Source of the DNA: Clostridium simiarum
GTDB taxonomy: Bacteria; Bacillota; Clostridia; Clostridiales; Clostridiaceae
Direction of reading: 5' to 3'
Length of the DNA stretch: 64,000 nt
NCBI RefSeq assembly: GCF_018919175.1
Contig: NZ_JAHLQL010000003.1
Location: 248,001 to 312,000 of the forward strand
Made by a program: the position numbers and the translations under genes
Part shown: one piece after another, positions 33,022-42,216 of the stretch
Numbering within the stretch: the stretch's first letter is position 1
Layout of the letters: every line of letters starts with the position of its first letter
Notes under the pieces: model-generated
Databases searched by the model: none
Seen by the model: the letters and a program-made list of their open reading frames with translations, nothing else
Told to the model about the DNA's origin: nothing

Positions 33022-33855
33022 ATGAATTTATTTAATAATATACATAAATTGTGCTTTAATATAAAGTTTCTTACTAAATTACATTATAGAAATTTAAAAA
33101 ATTATTTCAAAAAGTCCCTAACTCCCTTAGGGGAACCTATAGTCACAAATTCAGTGCATTGGATAGGTCACGCCTCTGTACTTATAAATCTTTATAATAA
33201 TATACTAGTCACAGACCCTATAGTGGGGTCTTTAGTCCAATTTAAGAGGAAGGTCAAGCCTTCCATAAACTTAAAAAAGTCGGATATTGATTATATACTC
33301 TTATCTCATGGTCATATGGATCACATTGATTTCTTTTCATTAGCTAGAATGAATAAAAAAAGTATAGTTCTATGTCCAAAATCCTATGTAAAGCGTATTA
33401 AAACTATAGGATTTAATACTGTTATAGGTATATCTAAGGGTGAAACTTATGAAAACAATGACATTACTATAAAATGTATTGAAGCAAATCACGATGGAAG
33501 AAGATATTATTTGGGCAAAGACTATGAAAGCAATGCATATCTTATAACTTGCAAGGATAAAAGCGTACTATTTGCAGGAGACACTGCATTTACAGAGAAC
33601 TTTAAAGGAGTTGAAAGTGATGTAGCTCTTATGCCTGTTGGCTGTTATCTTCCTGAAGGTTTTGATAAAATGCACTGCACTCCTCTTCAAAGCTATAATA
33701 TGTACAAAATGATGAAGTCTAAAATGATGATACCCATTCATTATAATACATTCATATTATCCCTTGAAAAAGACGAAGACACATTAGATATACTAAAAAA
33801 TATAAAAGATGAAACAATAAATATAATAAATATAGGTCAAACTATTCCCATATAA
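33022..33855 (+). CDS. MBL-fold metallo-hydrolase (UlaG/NAPE-PLD-like)
   Basis: 277 residues from ATG 33022 (TGGAGGTTAC upstream). VHWIGHASVLINL near residue 45, the zinc motif SHGHMDHID (about 96-104), EANHDGRRYY, GDTAFTE and a C-terminal PIHYNTF define a lactonase or N-acyl-phosphatidylethanolamine-hydrolase-like fold. Substrate unknown. It follows the DMT gene by 17 bases, so the pair is probably an operon. Confidence 0.85.
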   Translation: MNLFNNIHKLCFNIKFLTKLHYRNLKNYFKKSLTPLGEPIVTNSVHWIGHASVLINLYNNILVTDPIVGSLVQFKRKVKPSINLKKSDIDYILLSHGHMDHIDFFSLARMNKKSIVLCPKSYVKRIKTIGFNTVIGISKGETYENNDITIKCIEANHDGRRYYLGKDYESNAYLITCKDKSVLFAGDTAFTENFKGVESDVALMPVGCYLPEGFDKMHCTPLQSYNMYKMMKSKMMIPIHYNTFILSLEKDEDTLDILKNIKDETINIINIGQTIPI

Positions 33856-33956
33856 CAAATTAAATCTAAAATTCTATATTTTATAAATTATCTTAAAATT
33901 TTTAGATTTATAACCATTATGTTCCTCTATAGATTCTATCAATATTTGTAATCATA

Positions 33957-33977
33957 AGTTATAATGTAATCATAACT
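33957..33977 (+). promoter_or_regulatory. Dyad upstream of lysR gene, candidate autoregulatory site
   Basis: AGTTAT (33957-33962) and ATAACT (33972-33977) form an inverted repeat 27 bases before the LysR start. LysR regulators usually bind T-N11-A dyads near their own promoter. Confidence 0.35.
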
Positions 33978-34003
33978 ATGAATATTAAGGGGGATTTGAT
34001 TAT

Positions 34004-34909
34004 ATGGATTTTAAACAAATAGAAGCTTTCATATCTGTTGCAAGACTTAAAAGTTTCTCAAAAGCAGCAAATAGTATATACTTATCTCAGCCCACTATTA
34101 GTTCTCACATATCTAGCTTAGAGAAAGAACTAAGTGTACAACTATTTGATAGAAATTCAAAAGAGGTAAACTTAACTCCTGCTGGTAGGTGTTTTTTAGA
34201 TTATGCTTTAGATATAATAAATATAAGAAATAATGCTATAACAAACCTCTGTGACTTTAATAATACAATTTGTGGTACCTTAAATATATCTGCTAGCACC
34301 ACTCCATGCAATACTATTGTACCAGGACTTATAAATATGTTTAGCCAAAAGTATCCTGAAATCACTTTTAACATAAACGAAAAAAGTTCTGGAGAAATAA
34401 TTGAAGATATAATAGACTTGGAATGTGAAATAGGACTTGTTGGAAATGTAGGTAAAAATGATAAAATAAAAAACTATTGTCTTGTAGAAGATGATCTAGT
34501 TTTAATATCAAATCCGTCCATGAATATTCCCGAGGAAATAAATTTGGAAGATTTATCAGATTATAAATTTATAATGAGAGAGAAAAACTCTGCTACCAGA
34601 AAAACCTTTGAGGAGGGTATTGCAGCGAAGGACTTTCCACTGAATAAAGTAAATGTGATTTGTGAAGTAAACAACCTTGATACATTAATACAATTTGTAA
34701 AAACGGGAACTGGCGTAGCTATAGTCTCAAAGGATGTCGGTCTAGATTATGTTCAAGCTGGTAAGTTAAAAATGACTAAGATAAAAGGTCTGGACTTAAA
34801 ACGTTACATATATCTTGTAATTAATTCAAAAAGAACTTTAACTCCTACTGCTAGAGCCTTTTTCAAATTTTGTGTTAAAGAATTTAATATTAATGACTTC
34901 TCTTTATAA
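34004..34909 (+). CDS. LysR-family transcriptional regulator
   Basis: 301 residues: winged HTH (MDFKQIEAFISVARLKSFSK...LYLSQPTISSHISSLEKEL, residues 1-60) and a two-lobed ligand-binding domain (about 90-295). GGGGGATTTG precedes the ATG. No divergent gene shares its promoter, so the target is not evident; the S8 protease gene follows after a terminator. Confidence 0.9.
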   Translation: MDFKQIEAFISVARLKSFSKAANSIYLSQPTISSHISSLEKELSVQLFDRNSKEVNLTPAGRCFLDYALDIINIRNNAITNLCDFNNTICGTLNISASTTPCNTIVPGLINMFSQKYPEITFNINEKSSGEIIEDIIDLECEIGLVGNVGKNDKIKNYCLVEDDLVLISNPSMNIPEEINLEDLSDYKFIMREKNSATRKTFEEGIAAKDFPLNKVNVICEVNNLDTLIQFVKTGTGVAIVSKDVGLDYVQAGKLKMTKIKGLDLKRYIYLVINSKRTLTPTARAFFKFCVKEFNINDFSL

Positions 34910-34916
34910 AAAATAA

Positions 34917-34968
34917 AAAATCTCTGTCTATGTTGTTTTTAACCAACACACTAGACAGAGATTTTTTA
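34917..34968 (+). terminator. Terminator after lysR
   Basis: AAATCTCTGTCTA and TAGACAGAGATTTTTT pair, with an inner GTTG/CAAC-type extension. Confidence 0.88.
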
Positions 34969-35039
34969 TTTGTAATAAGGATACATTTTTCTGCATATGT
35001 CATATTATATATATTGTAATGCTAAAAGGGAGTTTTTAC

Positions 35040-36233
35040 ATGTTTTCATTTAAGAATAAAATTGATTTTAGATTAAAACAATCCTTGGAAATGAACATAT
35101 ACAAAAACTACAGAGTTATAATTCAATGTAAAAATCTTCAAAAGAACATAGAGAAAAGAATCCAATCTGGAGGTGGCAAGGTAATAAGATATATAAATCA
35201 TTGCAATATAATATCTGCTAGCATATCGTCTAATTTAATAAGAAGATTATTAGAATATCCTGAAGTTGAATTTATCACCTTTGATAGTTTTGCTTTTCTT
35301 TGTGGAAGAAGCGTAGTATCGTCTAACAGAGCTTATATAGGGGATAGCTATAAACTTACAGGGAAAAATATAGGTATAGCTTTAATAGATAGTGGTGTTT
35401 ACCCTCATCCTGATCTTTTAATTCCTAGAAATAAGATTAAAGTTTTTGTGGATATGTTAGAAGGTTATAAATATCCTTATGATGATAACGGTCATGGTAC
35501 CTTTATAGCTGGTCTAATTTCAGGCAGTGGTCAAATGTCAGAGGGAAGATTTAGAGGTATTGCAGAAAATTCTGATCTTTATTGCTATAAAGTATTTAAT
35601 TCTATGGGCAGAGCTTATGTTTCTGATATATTATCTGCTATAGATGATGCTTTGGGTAGGAGCTCAAAGGATAATATTAAAATTTTATGCTTACCCTTTG
35701 AAATATTAGAACATGATAATTTTATAAACAACTGTTTTTCTGTTTCCTTTAAATGCTGTATACATAAGGGCATATTTCCTGTAGTTCCATCAGGTAGTAT
35801 AGAATGCAAAGAGGAAACTATGATGGGACTTGCCCTTATAAAAGAATGTATAACTGTAGCTGGAATAGATATAAGTAATGAAATTAAAGAGTTCAAGTAC
35901 TCCTCTTCCAATGGTAATAGAAAGCTAGATAAGCCCGAAATTGCAGCTAACTGTGTTGATTTATGTTCATTAAATACAAATAAAAATTATATCTCGGAGA
36001 GAGCTGGTAAAAAACTATATCCCCAAACCTTAGAAGAACCTTATACTTCTTATAGCGGTACATCTTGTGCTGTAGCATATATATGTGGGATATGTGCACT
36101 ATTATTAGAAAATAATCCTTCATTAACCTTTAAGGATCTTATATCTTTAATAAAAGTATCTTCTGAATTAGTACCGATTTCAAAGTCTGTTCAAGGAAAC
36201 GGTGTTATAAACATAAATAAACTCCTACCTTAA
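35040..36233 (+). CDS. S8 family serine peptidase (subtilase)
   Basis: 397 residues with the full catalytic triad: Asp in IALIDSGVYPHPDL, His in DDNGHGTFIAGL and Ser in SGTSCAVAYICG (Cys replacing the usual Met). No signal peptide, so it is probably cytoplasmic or acts in the spore or mother cell. The ~95-residue N-terminal part resembles an inhibitor-like prodomain. ATG at 35040 follows AAAGGGAG; one further upstream (35019) is possible. Substrate unknown. Confidence 0.88.
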   Translation: MFSFKNKIDFRLKQSLEMNIYKNYRVIIQCKNLQKNIEKRIQSGGGKVIRYINHCNIISASISSNLIRRLLEYPEVEFITFDSFAFLCGRSVVSSNRAYIGDSYKLTGKNIGIALIDSGVYPHPDLLIPRNKIKVFVDMLEGYKYPYDDNGHGTFIAGLISGSGQMSEGRFRGIAENSDLYCYKVFNSMGRAYVSDILSAIDDALGRSSKDNIKILCLPFEILEHDNFINNCFSVSFKCCIHKGIFPVVPSGSIECKEETMMGLALIKECITVAGIDISNEIKEFKYSSSNGNRKLDKPEIAANCVDLCSLNTNKNYISERAGKKLYPQTLEEPYTSYSGTSCAVAYICGICALLLENNPSLTFKDLISLIKVSSELVPISKSVQGNGVININKLLP

Positions 36234-36267
36234 AAAAACCTATTCAACTATACCCAGCAGATAAAAA

Positions 36268-36305
36268 ATAGGCTGTAGTTATAATAAAATATCTACAGCC
36301 TATTA
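36268..36305. terminator. Bidirectional terminator
   Basis: ATAGGCTGTAG and CTACAGCCTAT pair around an AT loop, between two convergent genes. Confidence 0.85.
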
Positions 36306-36308
36306 AAA

Positions 36309-37265
36309 TTAATAACCTCTTTCAATATCTACAATGTTTAGTAAATCTTCTCCCTTTGAGTATCTTTTTAAGTTTTCGTAAACTGTGTCAAATCTCCTAT
36401 TATTCCTCTCTTCAGACATCCAAGAATTATGGCAGGTTATTATAACATTGTTCATATCCCATAATTCACTATCTTTAGGTAAAGGTTCTGTTTCGAAAAC
36501 ATCTAATGCAGCTCCCATAAATCTTCCTTTGTTTAATTCTTCTATAAGACTTTTTTCATCAATTATGCTACCTCTAGCTACATTTATTATTACAGCATTA
36601 TCTTTTATAACCTGTAATCTTTCTTTATTTAATAAATGATGAGTATCTTTTGTATAAGGTATAGTTACAACCACCACATCACTTATAGATAGCATCTTAT
36701 TAATCTCTTCTTTTTTATAACATTTGTCAAAGTATTGAACATCTCTTCCATCAGTATTCATACCTATAGCCTTTATCCCAAAGCCTTGTAACCTTTTAGC
36801 TCCTTCTTGTGCTATAGTTCCAGTGCCTATAAATCCTACAGTCTTTCCATATAACTCTAGTATAGAAGTATCCATCTTCCACTTTTTATTCATTCTATTT
36901 TTAAATACATCCATTCTCTTTTTATATAATTCAAGAATATTTAAAACTATCCATTCACCCATAGGTATGCTATATCCACCTCTGTTGTTTGTTACTAGTA
37001 TATCCTCTTCAATAACCTTGTCCTTAGGTAGTTGATCTATACCTACGCTAGATAGCTGTATCCATTTTAGATTTTTCATTTCTTTTATATCTAGAGTTTC
37101 AAAAGGATTATAACAAATTAACGCCTCTACCTCTTCAAGCTCTTTGTCATATGTCAAACCCTCTTCTTTTTTGAATATTATATGGTAACCTAAATCCTTG
37201 ATCTTTTCTACTTGATCTTTTCCATAATTATATGTAATCAAGCATTTCTTTAAATTATTTACCAT
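36309..37265 (-). CDS. D-2-hydroxyacid dehydrogenase (NAD-binding)
   Basis: 318 residues. The Rossmann motif GFIGTGTIAQEGAKRL (about 142-157), catalytic Arg in NVARGSIIDE, Glu in FETEPLP and His in CHNSWMS mark the D-isomer hydroxyacid dehydrogenase fold (phosphoglycerate dehydrogenase-like group). It reduces a 2-oxoacid; in a Stickland organism this could be an amino-acid-derived one. Substrate unknown. An in-frame start a few codons later is possible. Confidence 0.87.
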   Translation of the reverse strand: MVNNLKKCLITYNYGKDQVEKIKDLGYHIIFKKEEGLTYDKELEEVEALICYNPFETLDIKEMKNLKWIQLSSVGIDQLPKDKVIEEDILVTNNRGGYSIPMGEWIVLNILELYKKRMDVFKNRMNKKWKMDTSILELYGKTVGFIGTGTIAQEGAKRLQGFGIKAIGMNTDGRDVQYFDKCYKKEEINKMLSISDVVVVTIPYTKDTHHLLNKERLQVIKDNAVIINVARGSIIDEKSLIEELNKGRFMGAALDVFETEPLPKDSELWDMNNVIITCHNSWMSEERNNRRFDTVYENLKRYSKGEDLLNIVDIERGY

Positions 37266-37398
37266 AAGCTAAAACTCTCTCCCTCCACATAATATAGTTA
37301 ACTACATTTTACCTTTTATAAAAGAGAGTTCCAATATTAATTTTTAATTTTCTCTCTATGTAAATTTGTTTACTGCTTCATTTCTATAGCTTTTAAAA

Positions 37399-38592
37399 CT
37401 ATTTTATGTAATTTATTGGGTTTTCAGCCTTTCCATTTAACCTTAACTCGAAATGAACATGGGGACCAGTACTTCTACCTGTATTCCCTATCTTAGCTAT
37501 AACATCGCCCTTTTTAACAGTATCTCCTTCTTTTCTTGTTATAGAGCTACAATGTCCATAAAGAGTCTCTATACCTTTACCATGGTCTAGCTTTATATAT
37601 TTTCCATATATATTATCATAGCCTACCTTGTTTACTTTACCATCTAATGCTGCATTTATTGGCTCTCCTATGTTACCAGCTATGTCTATTCCATGATGCC
37701 TTTCATTTTTCCACCTAGATCCAAAATTCGAAGTTACAGAACCTCTTGAAGGCTTTTGTAAAAATGCCATATTAGTTCCTAAGGGATTTTTGCTTCCTTT
37801 AACAATAATTTTATTTTTAGGTGCTTTTATTACCTGCTCTTTTATCTTACTTTCAGACATTACTTTTGAATTGGTAATTCTCACTTGTTTTTCTATAGAT
37901 TTCTGTCCTTCTTCTCCAGAATCTTCTACCTTAACCTCTCCCATATAATAATCTTCACTAGTAATTATGGTAGTAGGTGCAGGAATATTCTCTATTTCTT
38001 TTATGCCATAGATTATATCCACAGATATAATGGGTTTTTCTCTATTACTGTCTATCTCTCTTATTATTTTGTATAAGGCCTCTGGATCTTTTATTTCAGA
38101 TTTATATGCCTTATAAGGTACATATGCTATGTCATTTATTATTGATGTACTAATCAAATCCTCAGTTTTTATGTTGTTTATGCTTATATAATATTCTTTT
38201 ATAAGTGTAAAAAAATTATCCACTTCATCCTTATCTCTAAGTATACCTATACTCTTTCCATCAATTTTTAAAAGTATACAATCTATTTCCTTATCTAAAC
38301 TGGCTTTTATGTTGTCTATTATGCTATCATAGTTATTTAGAGAACTCTTTTTAGCTAATGCCCTTTTAAATTTTATATTTCCCTCTATCTCTATATTTTT
38401 ATTTTCTTCAATTACTTTATTATAGACATCTATAACTTTATTTTTACTTTCGGAATAAGCAACGCACCTATCTTCAATATAAGCTGCATACACTAACTTG
38501 TATTCAGACCACTTATATGAAGCTAAAAAAACTATTGTAACCACAAATATAAGAAGGAAAGTCTTAATAAATTTAATACCTTTACTGTCCAT
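37399..38592 (-). CDS. M23 family metallopeptidase, membrane anchored
   Basis: 397 residues. An N-terminal uncleaved membrane anchor (about 8-25), a ~240-residue extracellular stalk and a C-terminal LytM/M23 domain (about 285-395) with zinc ligands in RHHGIDIAGNIGEP and GPHVHFELRLNG. Likely a peptidoglycan endopeptidase or a scaffold acting outside the membrane, for example in division or sporulation. No G5 or LysM domain could be recognised. GGAAGTAATAAG precedes the ATG. Confidence 0.88.
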   Translation of the reverse strand: MDSKGIKFIKTFLLIFVVTIVFLASYKWSEYKLVYAAYIEDRCVAYSESKNKVIDVYNKVIEENKNIEIEGNIKFKRALAKKSSLNNYDSIIDNIKASLDKEIDCILLKIDGKSIGILRDKDEVDNFFTLIKEYYISINNIKTEDLISTSIINDIAYVPYKAYKSEIKDPEALYKIIREIDSNREKPIISVDIIYGIKEIENIPAPTTIITSEDYYMGEVKVEDSGEEGQKSIEKQVRITNSKVMSESKIKEQVIKAPKNKIIVKGSKNPLGTNMAFLQKPSRGSVTSNFGSRWKNERHHGIDIAGNIGEPINAALDGKVNKVGYDNIYGKYIKLDHGKGIETLYGHCSSITRKEGDTVKKGDVIAKIGNTGRSTGPHVHFELRLNGKAENPINYIK

Positions 38593-38633
38593 CTTATTAC
38601 TTCCTTTCTATATCTCATAAACAGAGTTCTTGA

Positions 38634-38750
38634 CTTTAGAGGGAGTTTTTAGTCCATCTAAAGCTTAGAAATCGTTATCCAGGGACGTAGCCGCTCTTTA
38701 TTCCCACTTTGAAGAATATGGTAGCATTAGAGCGGATGGTCATAGGATAA
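38634..38750. ncRNA. Unclassified structured RNA candidate between M23 and dnaD genes
   Basis: On the plus strand: stem CTTTAGA/TCTAAAG (38634-38663); then outer stem TTATCC/GGATAA (38675-38680 with 38745-38750) enclosing, across two asymmetric internal loops (AGGGACGTAG and ATGGTCATA), the stem CCGCTCT/AGAGCGG (38691-38697 with 38729-38735) with a further ATTC/GAAT step. It is much more GC-rich than its surroundings. Strand is uncertain; on the minus strand it would lie in the 5' leader of the M23 gene. I could not match it to a riboswitch class. Confidence 0.45.
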
Positions 38751-38932
38751 AGAGTTTTAAGGATATACTTCATTATTTTTCATGCTAACGCATTCTCCTT
38801 TAATCTAACCACTTTAAAGTAAAAATATTCATGGACATAATATTTTGTGTTACTATTTACATAAACCTTACTTTACTATAAAATTATTAAAGCAACCTAA
38901 AATGGTATTGTAATGAGAAAGGTTGGGATTTA

Positions 38933-39913
38933 ATGAGTACCTTCATGCTTAAAAATTCGGCTTTAAGCACTACCCCTGTAAGCAATATTTTCATAGAAAA
39001 ACATATGCCAAAAGCTAGGGGTGAATTTATAAAAGTTTATTTATTATTACTAAAGTATAGTGTATCTGGAGAGATTGGAGTTAACTCTACCATTCTAGCT
39101 TCTGCTTTAAACTTGTTAGAGTCAGATATTATGAATGCTTTAAATTACTGGAATGATGAAGGTGTTCTAAGGCTTATCCCCATAGATAAAATGGGGAATT
39201 TTAATGTGGAATTTGTTAATCTTGGAGAGGAACAAGAAAGTTCAAAAGTAAGCCTACTGGAGGAACTAAACAATTCTTCTGTAAAAGATATGTTACAGGA
39301 GGTAGAAAAGCTCTTAGCTAGACCTTTATCTCCAAAAGAAATGTCTACTTATATAAGTTGGGAGAGAGATCTAAATTTTTCTCTTGAGATGATACTTCTA
39401 CTTATTCAATATTGCATATCAAAAGGTAAATCTGATTATAGGTATTTTGAAAAGGTAGCTTTGTCTTGGTTTGATTCCAATATAAAGACTATAGATGATG
39501 CTCAATTATATATAAAAAGACATGAAGAGAAGTGGAATAAATATAGAAGAATACTTAATTATCTAGGTATAAAAGATGCTGATATAATGAAACCTCAAGA
39601 GGAAATGCTAAATAAATGGGTAAATCAATACAATTTTCCTGTTGAGATTATCGAAAAAGCTTGTTCTATCTGTTTTGAAAGGTTAAATCGTGCAGACTTT
39701 AAATATATTGATGGCATACTTAATAGTTGGCATAAGGATAATATAAAAACCTTACAGGATATTTCAGAAAAGGATGCTAGAAGAGTAAATTATAAGAAAA
39801 CTAATAACTATAATAATAACAATAAAAACAGCACATTTAATAACTTTGATCAAAGAGTCTACAACTTTGATGAGTTAGAAAGAAAATTGTTAGGATGGGA
39901 TAAGGATGATTAA
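38933..39913 (+). CDS. DnaD domain protein (primosome component)
   Basis: 326 residues: an N-terminal winged-helix DnaD-like domain (about 20-80) and two DnaB_2/DnaD C-terminal helical domains (about 130-200 and 215-285, with the YxxxI/W-type SWFDSNIKTIDDAQLYI and NSWHKDNIKTLQDI ends). An Asn-rich linker follows. It overlaps the loader ATPase by 8 bases. Together they should help load the replicative helicase. AAAGGTTGGGATT precedes the ATG. Confidence 0.9.
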   Translation: MSTFMLKNSALSTTPVSNIFIEKHMPKARGEFIKVYLLLLKYSVSGEIGVNSTILASALNLLESDIMNALNYWNDEGVLRLIPIDKMGNFNVEFVNLGEEQESSKVSLLEELNNSSVKDMLQEVEKLLARPLSPKEMSTYISWERDLNFSLEMILLLIQYCISKGKSDYRYFEKVALSWFDSNIKTIDDAQLYIKRHEEKWNKYRRILNYLGIKDADIMKPQEEMLNKWVNQYNFPVEIIEKACSICFERLNRADFKYIDGILNSWHKDNIKTLQDISEKDARRVNYKKTNNYNNNNKNSTFNNFDQRVYNFDELERKLLGWDKDD

Positions 39914-40886
39914 GGGATATCAAGAGTCTGTAATGAAAATATATGAAAATATAAGAGAAGAGGAAAATCAGGCTCTCCAAAAAAGAAGAGCAGAGATTAA
40001 AGAGAAGGCTCCTAAAATATTGGACATTGAAAATAAAATTGGCAAACTTTCCATAGAATTAGCTATAAGTGCTATGAAAGACATAGAAAATAGGGATGAG
40101 TATTTAATAAGGCTTAGAGAATCTATAACAGATCTTAGAGTTAAAAAATCCGAAATGTTAGTAAATTTAGGATATAATATGAATTACTTAAACCTTCATT
40201 ATAGATGCCCTAGATGTAAGGATACAGGGTTTATAGGTGCTGAAAAATGTATTTGCTATAAACAAAAATTAATTCAACTTCACTATAATGACTCTCAATT
40301 AGAGGAACTTACAAAGATTAATAATTTTAAGACCTTTGATTTTAATCTTTATCCTAACTATAGAATAGGAAGCGAAAAAGATACACCTAGAAAAAATATA
40401 GAAAAAATATATAATAAATCTTTAGCATATATAGATAGATTTAGATATCATAATGACAATCTTTTGTTTTATGGAAATTCTGGCACAGGAAAAACTTTCT
40501 TATCTAACTGTATAGCCAAGGAATTATTAGATAAGGGATACTTAGTAGTTTATAGAACTTCTGATGAGTTGATGAAAAATCTTAAAGATTTAAGATTTAA
40601 TGAAAATAAAAACTTAGATCAGCTTATATTTAACTGTGATTTGCTTATAATAGATGATTTAGGCTCAGAGTCTATCACTGATTTTACTAGAACGGAGTTT
40701 TTTAATCTTTTAAATAAAAAATTATTAAACAAGAAGAAAATGATTATATCTACTAATCTTACCCTAGAACAACTTCTTCAAAATTATTCTGAAAGAATAA
40801 CTTCTAGACTCTTAGGAAATTTTGATATAAACAAATTCTACTGTGAGGACATAAGAGTTTCAAAAAATTTAAATAAAATAATATAA
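39906..40886 (+). CDS. dnaC: Helicase-loader ATPase, DnaC/DnaI type
   Basis: 326 residues. An N-terminal helical region and a Cys-rich zinc segment (CPRCKDTGFIGAEKCICY, about 99-116) precede an AAA+ domain with Walker A FYGNSGTGKT (about 189-198), Walker B LLIIDDLGSE and sensor motif STNLTLEQL. This layout is that of DnaI-like loaders. Overlap with dnaD by 8 bases indicates cotranslation. A terminator and then the tRNA cluster follow. Confidence 0.9.
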   Translation: MIKGYQESVMKIYENIREEENQALQKRRAEIKEKAPKILDIENKIGKLSIELAISAMKDIENRDEYLIRLRESITDLRVKKSEMLVNLGYNMNYLNLHYRCPRCKDTGFIGAEKCICYKQKLIQLHYNDSQLEELTKINNFKTFDFNLYPNYRIGSEKDTPRKNIEKIYNKSLAYIDRFRYHNDNLLFYGNSGTGKTFLSNCIAKELLDKGYLVVYRTSDELMKNLKDLRFNENKNLDQLIFNCDLLIIDDLGSESITDFTRTEFFNLLNKKLLNKKKMIISTNLTLEQLLQNYSERITSRLLGNFDINKFYCEDIRVSKNLNKII

Positions 40887-40887
40887 A

Positions 40888-40920
40888 AAAAAGACTTCTA
40901 AAATTAGAAGTCTTTTTTTT
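40888..40920. terminator. Bidirectional terminator between dnaC and the tRNA cluster
   Basis: AAAAGACTTCT and AGAAGTCTTTTTTT pair around AAAATT. It ends dnaC on the plus strand and the tRNA transcript on the minus strand. Confidence 0.9.
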
Positions 40921-40994
40921 GGAGCTGGCAATAGGAATCGAACCTACAACCTGCTGATTACAAGTCAGCTGCTCTACCGTTGAGCCATGCCAGC
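40920..40994 (-). tRNA. tRNA-Thr(TGT)
   Basis: 75 bases with a full cloverleaf: acceptor GCTGGCA/TGCCAGC, anticodon loop CTTGTAA (TGT), T-loop GTTCGATTC, encoded CCA. Last tRNA of the minus-strand cluster. Confidence 0.95.
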
Positions 40995-40999
40995 AAATT

Positions 41000-41076
41000 T
41001 GGCGACCCAGAAGGGACTCGAACCCTCGACCTCCGGCGTGACAGGCCGGCACTCTAACCAACTGAGCCACTGGGCC
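41000..41076 (-). tRNA. tRNA-Asp(GTC), copy 1
   Basis: 77 bases; acceptor GGCCCAG/CTGGGTC (GU pair), anticodon loop CTGTCAC (GTC), encoded CCA. Identical to the copy at 41261-41337. Confidence 0.95.
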
Positions 41077-41084
41077 ATATATAG

Positions 41085-41160
41085 TGGTGGGAACAACAGG
41101 GATCGAACCTGTGACCCTCTGCTTGTAAGGCAGATGCTCTCCCAGCTGAGCTATGCTCCC
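41085..41160 (-). tRNA. tRNA-Val(TAC), copy 1
   Basis: 76 bases; acceptor GGGAGCA/TGTTCCC, anticodon loop CTTACAA (TAC), encoded CCA. Identical to the copy at 41346-41421. Confidence 0.95.
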
Positions 41161-41166
41161 ACATTA

Positions 41167-41241
41167 TGGTGACTCCTAGGGGAATCGAACCCCTGATACC
41201 ACCGTGAAAGGGTGGTGTCTTAACCGCTTGACCAAGGAGCC
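41167..41241 (-). tRNA. tRNA-Glu(TTC), copy 1
   Basis: 75 bases; acceptor GGCTCCT/AGGAGTC, anticodon loop CTTTCAC (TTC), encoded CCA. Identical to the copy at 41428-41502. Confidence 0.95.
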
Positions 41242-41260
41242 AGGTTTATTAAGTTTTATA

Positions 41261-41337
41261 TGGCGACCCAGAAGGGACTCGAACCCTCGACCTCCGGCGT
41301 GACAGGCCGGCACTCTAACCAACTGAGCCACTGGGCC
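41261..41337 (-). tRNA. tRNA-Asp(GTC), copy 2
   Basis: Same sequence and structure as copy 1, offset by 261 bases as part of a duplicated three-tRNA block. Confidence 0.95.
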
Positions 41338-41345
41338 ATATATAG

Positions 41346-41421
41346 TGGTGGGAACAACAGGGATCGAACCTGTGACCCTCTGCTTGTAAGGCAGATGCTC
41401 TCCCAGCTGAGCTATGCTCCC
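41346..41421 (-). tRNA. tRNA-Val(TAC), copy 2
   Basis: Same sequence and structure as copy 1, offset by 261 bases. Confidence 0.95.
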
Positions 41422-41427
41422 ACATTA

Positions 41428-41502
41428 TGGTGACTCCTAGGGGAATCGAACCCCTGATACCACCGTGAAAGGGTGGTGTCTTAACCGCTTGACCAAGGAG
41501 CC
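41428..41502 (-). tRNA. tRNA-Glu(TTC), copy 2
   Basis: Same sequence and structure as copy 1, offset by 261 bases. First tRNA of the transcript. Confidence 0.95.
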
Positions 41503-41550
41503 ATATTTCACTTTTGTCTAGTCGCTTTATTTGCAAACCTGACATAGACT

Positions 41551-41579
41551 ATAATACATAAAAAATCTTCCTATGTCAA
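41551..41579 (-). promoter_or_regulatory. Promoter of the tRNA operon
   Basis: Minus strand: -35 TTGACA (41579-41574), 17-bp spacer, -10 TATTAT (41556-41551). Transcription would start near 41544, 42 bases before tRNA-Glu. Confidence 0.8.
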
Positions 41580-41685
41580 CATATTTTTTTAAAATTATTT
41601 TATTTTTGTTTATTTTTTAGGAAAATGTGGCTTTATAGCTGTTTTAAACTCATAAAACCACATTAAATCTCATAAACCTTAATTT

Positions 41686-42057
41686 TTACATTTTTGAAAG
41701 TTCCACTAATGCGCAACCTTCTATAGCTGTTATTTCATTTTCTCTGCAAAAATCTATTATTTCTTTGCTTTCTGCTCCTGGTTGAATAAGTATATATTTT
41801 ATACCTACCTCTTTAGCTTCCTTTACTACGTTTATACCCTTTGATGGATGTATACAAAGATCTAACACATCAACAGCATAAGGTACATCCTTAACACTCT
41901 TATAAACCTCATTACTTTCAGACTTAGGGTTAACCCCTTTTACGTTATAATCTGAAGCCTTTAACCTATTTAATATCTTATATGCAAATTTGCTTTGGTT
42001 TAAAACATCTCCAACCACTACCCAATTTTTATATTTCATAAAATCCTTAGCTTGCAT
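41686..42057 (-). CDS. CoA-binding protein (YccU-like)
   Basis: 123 residues from ATG 42057 (TTGGAGGTG upstream). A single Rossmann-type CoA_binding domain: WVVVGDVLNQSKFAYKILNRL opening, GVNPKSES, and IQPGAESKEIIDFCRENEI. Related to the CoA-binding domain of succinyl-CoA synthetase; function unknown. Confidence 0.85.
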   Translation of the reverse strand: MQAKDFMKYKNWVVVGDVLNQSKFAYKILNRLKASDYNVKGVNPKSESNEVYKSVKDVPYAVDVLDLCIHPSKGINVVKEAKEVGIKYILIQPGAESKEIIDFCRENEITAIEGCALVELSKM

Positions 42058-42216
42058 AACACTACACACCTCCAAATAATTAGAATATTAATTAAATTAT
42101 ATCTTACTTACAAGGATTTATGTTTAAAGATAATGTTAAATTTTATAATAGTTGTAGTCTTTATTATTTACATATTGTAAAATTAAATTCATAACTATAA
42201 AAAGGTGGTTAAAATT

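Noticed and set aside
38634..38750. c-di-AMP (ydaO) riboswitch before the M23 gene
   Set aside because: Such riboswitches often precede cell-wall hydrolases, but the conserved ydaO blocks are not present.
40804..41545. ORFs running across the tRNA genes
   Set aside because: They are translations of tRNA sequence (for example ...GGRGFESLLG...), a common artefact.
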